64,000 nt of DNA from Actinomycetospora sp. TBRC 11914 (GTDB lineage: Bacteria > Actinomycetota > Actinomycetes > Mycobacteriales > Pseudonocardiaceae): assembly GCF_012933465.1 (NCBI RefSeq), contig NZ_JABBND010000015.1, positions 115,583-179,582 of the forward strand, written 5' to 3'. Positions 62,215-64,000 of this stretch are shown here, in pieces. The position numbers and the translations under genes were made by a program. Every line of letters begins with the position of its first letter. Positions within the stretch are counted from its first letter, which is position 1. A model generated the notes under the pieces. That model did not search any database. It was not told where the DNA came from and worked only from the letters and a program-made list of their open reading frames with translations.

Positions 62215-63989
62215 CGGCCGACCTCCGCCAGCAGCGTCGTCGGGACCTCCACGTGCCGAGCCCGGAGGAACTCCGCGACCGCCTTCCCGGCGATGTCCGG
62301 GCGCCCGTTCGACGAGGCCCCCTTGCCCAGTATCCCGTGGATCACCAGGTGCACCGCCCGCAGCCCGGGGAACTCGTGGCGCTCGATCTCCACCTCCGGA
62401 TAGACCTCGGCCACCCACTCCGCCGACACGGCCGCGCGCAGCCACTCCCACGCCCCGTCGGAGCGGCCGATCGGCCAGAACCCGACGTTGGAGTTCCCGC
62501 CCTTGTCCCCGCACCGCCCGTGCACGACGTACCCCAGCGGCGCCCGCCGCGTCTCCTCCGCGGTCCCGACGCCGGGCGCGGTCACCGACGGCGGTTGACC
62601 CCCGAACGGCGCGCGCACCGGGGTGTCCTTCACCGGCAGCCGGGCGCCGTCGGCGAGCACCACCTCGTGGGCGAGCGCGTCGGTCGGCACGAGCGTCGGC
62701 CAGTACTCGACGACGGGGTTCGCGACCCGCAGCGGATTGACGTAGAGCCCCGGGTAGCCGGGGAGGAAGAGCCCGGTCAGCGGGGCGACGAAGCGCTCTG
62801 CCCCGACCTGGGCGCGGTCGGTCGACTGCGCGGTGACGAGGATCTGCTGGGCGGCCGCCCACTGGTCGGGCGGGTCCTCGACGGGCGTGCCGATGCGGTC
62901 GACCCGCAGCAGCGACAGCTCCAGCGGTGCGGTGACCCGCTCGACGTGGGTGCGCAGCAGGTCGGCCTTGGCCTCCAGGTCGAGCCCCGTCGCGTAGAAC
63001 GACACGCTCGACTCGAACCCGCCCGGCGCGGTGATCGCGAGCTTCGTCGTCGGCGACGGCGGCGACCCGCGGACCCCGGTCAGGGCGACACGGTCCGGGC
63101 CGACCGCGGTCACGACGACGTCGGACAGGTCCACCGTGACGTCCGGGTTGAGGTAGGTGGGGCCCTGGATCTCGTAGAGCAGCTGCGCGGTGACGGTGTC
63201 GGTGGTGACCGTGCCGCCCGCGTCGTCGTGCTTGGTGATCACCGCGGTGCCGTCGGCGGCGATCTCGGCGATCGGGTAGCCCAGGTCGTCGACCCGGGGC
63301 ACCGTCGTGAACCCGGAGAAGTTGCCGCCGGTGGCCTGCGGGCCGCACTCGATGACGTGCGCGGCGGCCACCGCGCCGGCGAGCCGGTCCCACGCCTCCG
63401 CCGAGGTGTCCTCGACCGACCAGCCGTGCCACCAGGCCGCCACCCCCGTCGTCAGGGAGGCGTCGGTGACGCGGCCGGTGATCACGACGTGGGCCCCCGC
63501 GGCCAGGGCGGCGGTGATCCCCCAGCCGCCGAGGTAGGCGTTCGCGGTGCCGGGCTCGTGACCCCAGTCGGCGAGGGGCCGGCCCGGTCCGTCAGGAGGG
63601 CTGTCGAGGTGCTCGAGCGACCCGAACTCGCCCAGCCGGCCCAGCACGTCGTCGCCCTCGACGTGCGCGACGACGAGGTCGTGCCCGGCCTCGGCGATCA
63701 CCCGGCGACACTGCGCGGCGAGGCCCGCGGGGTTGAGCCCGCCGGCGTCGACGACGAGGCGCGCCCCGCGGTCGACGAGCAGGTCGACCGCGTCGGTGAA
63801 CTGGGCGAGGAAGCTGCGGGCGTACCCGCGCTCGGGATCGCGCTGCTTCTCGAGGGCGAGCTGGCGCAGGGTCGGCTCGGCGAGGTAGTCCCCGGTGACG
63901 ACGTCGACGGGGCCCGCCAGCGCGTCGCGGAGCCCGGAGAACCGGTCCCAGAGCCAGCCGGCACAGTTGGCGATGCGGACGGCCGTCAC
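62211..63989 (-). CDS. AtuA-family protein (acyclic terpene utilisation-like)
   Basis: 592 residues: DUF1446/AtuA domain (IANCAGWLWDRFSGLRDALAG, GDYLAEPTLRQLALEK, ECGPQATGGNFSGFTTVP) and the C-terminal AtuA-like domain (HGRCGDKGGNSNVGFWPI). AtuA is required for citronellol/geraniol catabolism in Pseudomonas; its reaction is not established. GTG 63989 is 11 bp from the window end, so an upstream overlapping gene is possible. Coupled to the CaiB-like gene. Confidence 0.88.
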   Translation of the reverse strand: MTAVRIANCAGWLWDRFSGLRDALAGPVDVVTGDYLAEPTLRQLALEKQRDPERGYARSFLAQFTDAVDLLVDRGARLVVDAGGLNPAGLAAQCRRVIAEAGHDLVVAHVEGDDVLGRLGEFGSLEHLDSPPDGPGRPLADWGHEPGTANAYLGGWGITAALAAGAHVVITGRVTDASLTTGVAAWWHGWSVEDTSAEAWDRLAGAVAAAHVIECGPQATGGNFSGFTTVPRVDDLGYPIAEIAADGTAVITKHDDAGGTVTTDTVTAQLLYEIQGPTYLNPDVTVDLSDVVVTAVGPDRVALTGVRGSPPSPTTKLAITAPGGFESSVSFYATGLDLEAKADLLRTHVERVTAPLELSLLRVDRIGTPVEDPPDQWAAAQQILVTAQSTDRAQVGAERFVAPLTGLFLPGYPGLYVNPLRVANPVVEYWPTLVPTDALAHEVVLADGARLPVKDTPVRAPFGGQPPSVTAPGVGTAEETRRAPLGYVVHGRCGDKGGNSNVGFWPIGRSDGAWEWLRAAVSAEWVAEVYPEVEIERHEFPGLRAVHLVIHGILGKGASSNGRPDIAGKAVAEFLRARHVEVPTTLLAEVGR

Positions 63990-64000
63990 GATCTCGGAGC

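Overview
This 64-kb window is chromosomal DNA from a very GC-rich actinomycete. The evidence is dense G/C at third codon positions, many GTG starts, start/stop overlaps of the ATGA or GTGA type, an aerobic corrin pathway, an opuC-type osmolyte transporter, and GMC oxidase, P450 and AlkB oxygenases. A Pseudonocardiales relative is my best guess; it rests on general gene content and not on a marker gene. I found no rRNA, tRNA, prophage, CRISPR array or insertion sequence.

Layout. 1-8.2 kb: a minus-strand run of polysaccharide genes (nucleotide-sugar dehydrogenase, GT4 glycosyltransferase, two NodB deacetylases) coupled to a cytoplasmic histidine-kinase-like protein and LuxR/NarL regulators, with a fourth regulator divergent. 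8.2-13.9 kb: L,D-transpeptidase lipoprotein, DUF2795 protein, MerR regulator, and a 1064-residue kinase/P-loop ATPase/pseudokinase fusion. 13.9-31 kb: aerobic cobalamin genes in two blocks (cobN divergent from cobG-cobH-cobIJ; cobL-cobM-cobK) separated by a 5-oxoprolinase-like/biotin carboxylase cluster and an LLM flavin enzyme; a second LLM enzyme lies beyond cobL. 31-38 kb: hotdog thioesterase, SDR, hydrolase, ArsR regulator, metY-metX, MOSC protein. 38-46 kb: a GMC oxidase/TetR/P450 operon, a tandem hairpin array, a surface-type repeat protein, and TetR plus AlkB. 46-51.4 kb: TetR/MFS pair, a structured intergenic region, a 48-residue Cys/His-rich peptide gene, and an ABC exporter with a long disordered tail. 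51.6-56 kb: IclR regulator with a complete glycine-betaine-type ABC transporter. 56.5-64 kb: AMP-ligase/ComA-like/VOC/phosphatase run, a DUF559/AbiEi-like protein, CaiB-like CoA transferase and AtuA-like protein.

The most unusual content is repetitive. Four 72-bp palindromes sit exactly on TAG stop codons at gene ends. Two related 46-bp palindromes sit at other gene ends. Three further short repeat families (called D, E and F here) lie in or beside the cobalamin genes and in one tetR, several of them read through in frame. A run of six to seven 62-72 bp hairpin units follows the P450 gene. The best candidate for an undescribed system is the Cys/His-rich peptide, preceded by several hairpins, insulated by two strong terminator-like hairpins, and followed by an ABC exporter.
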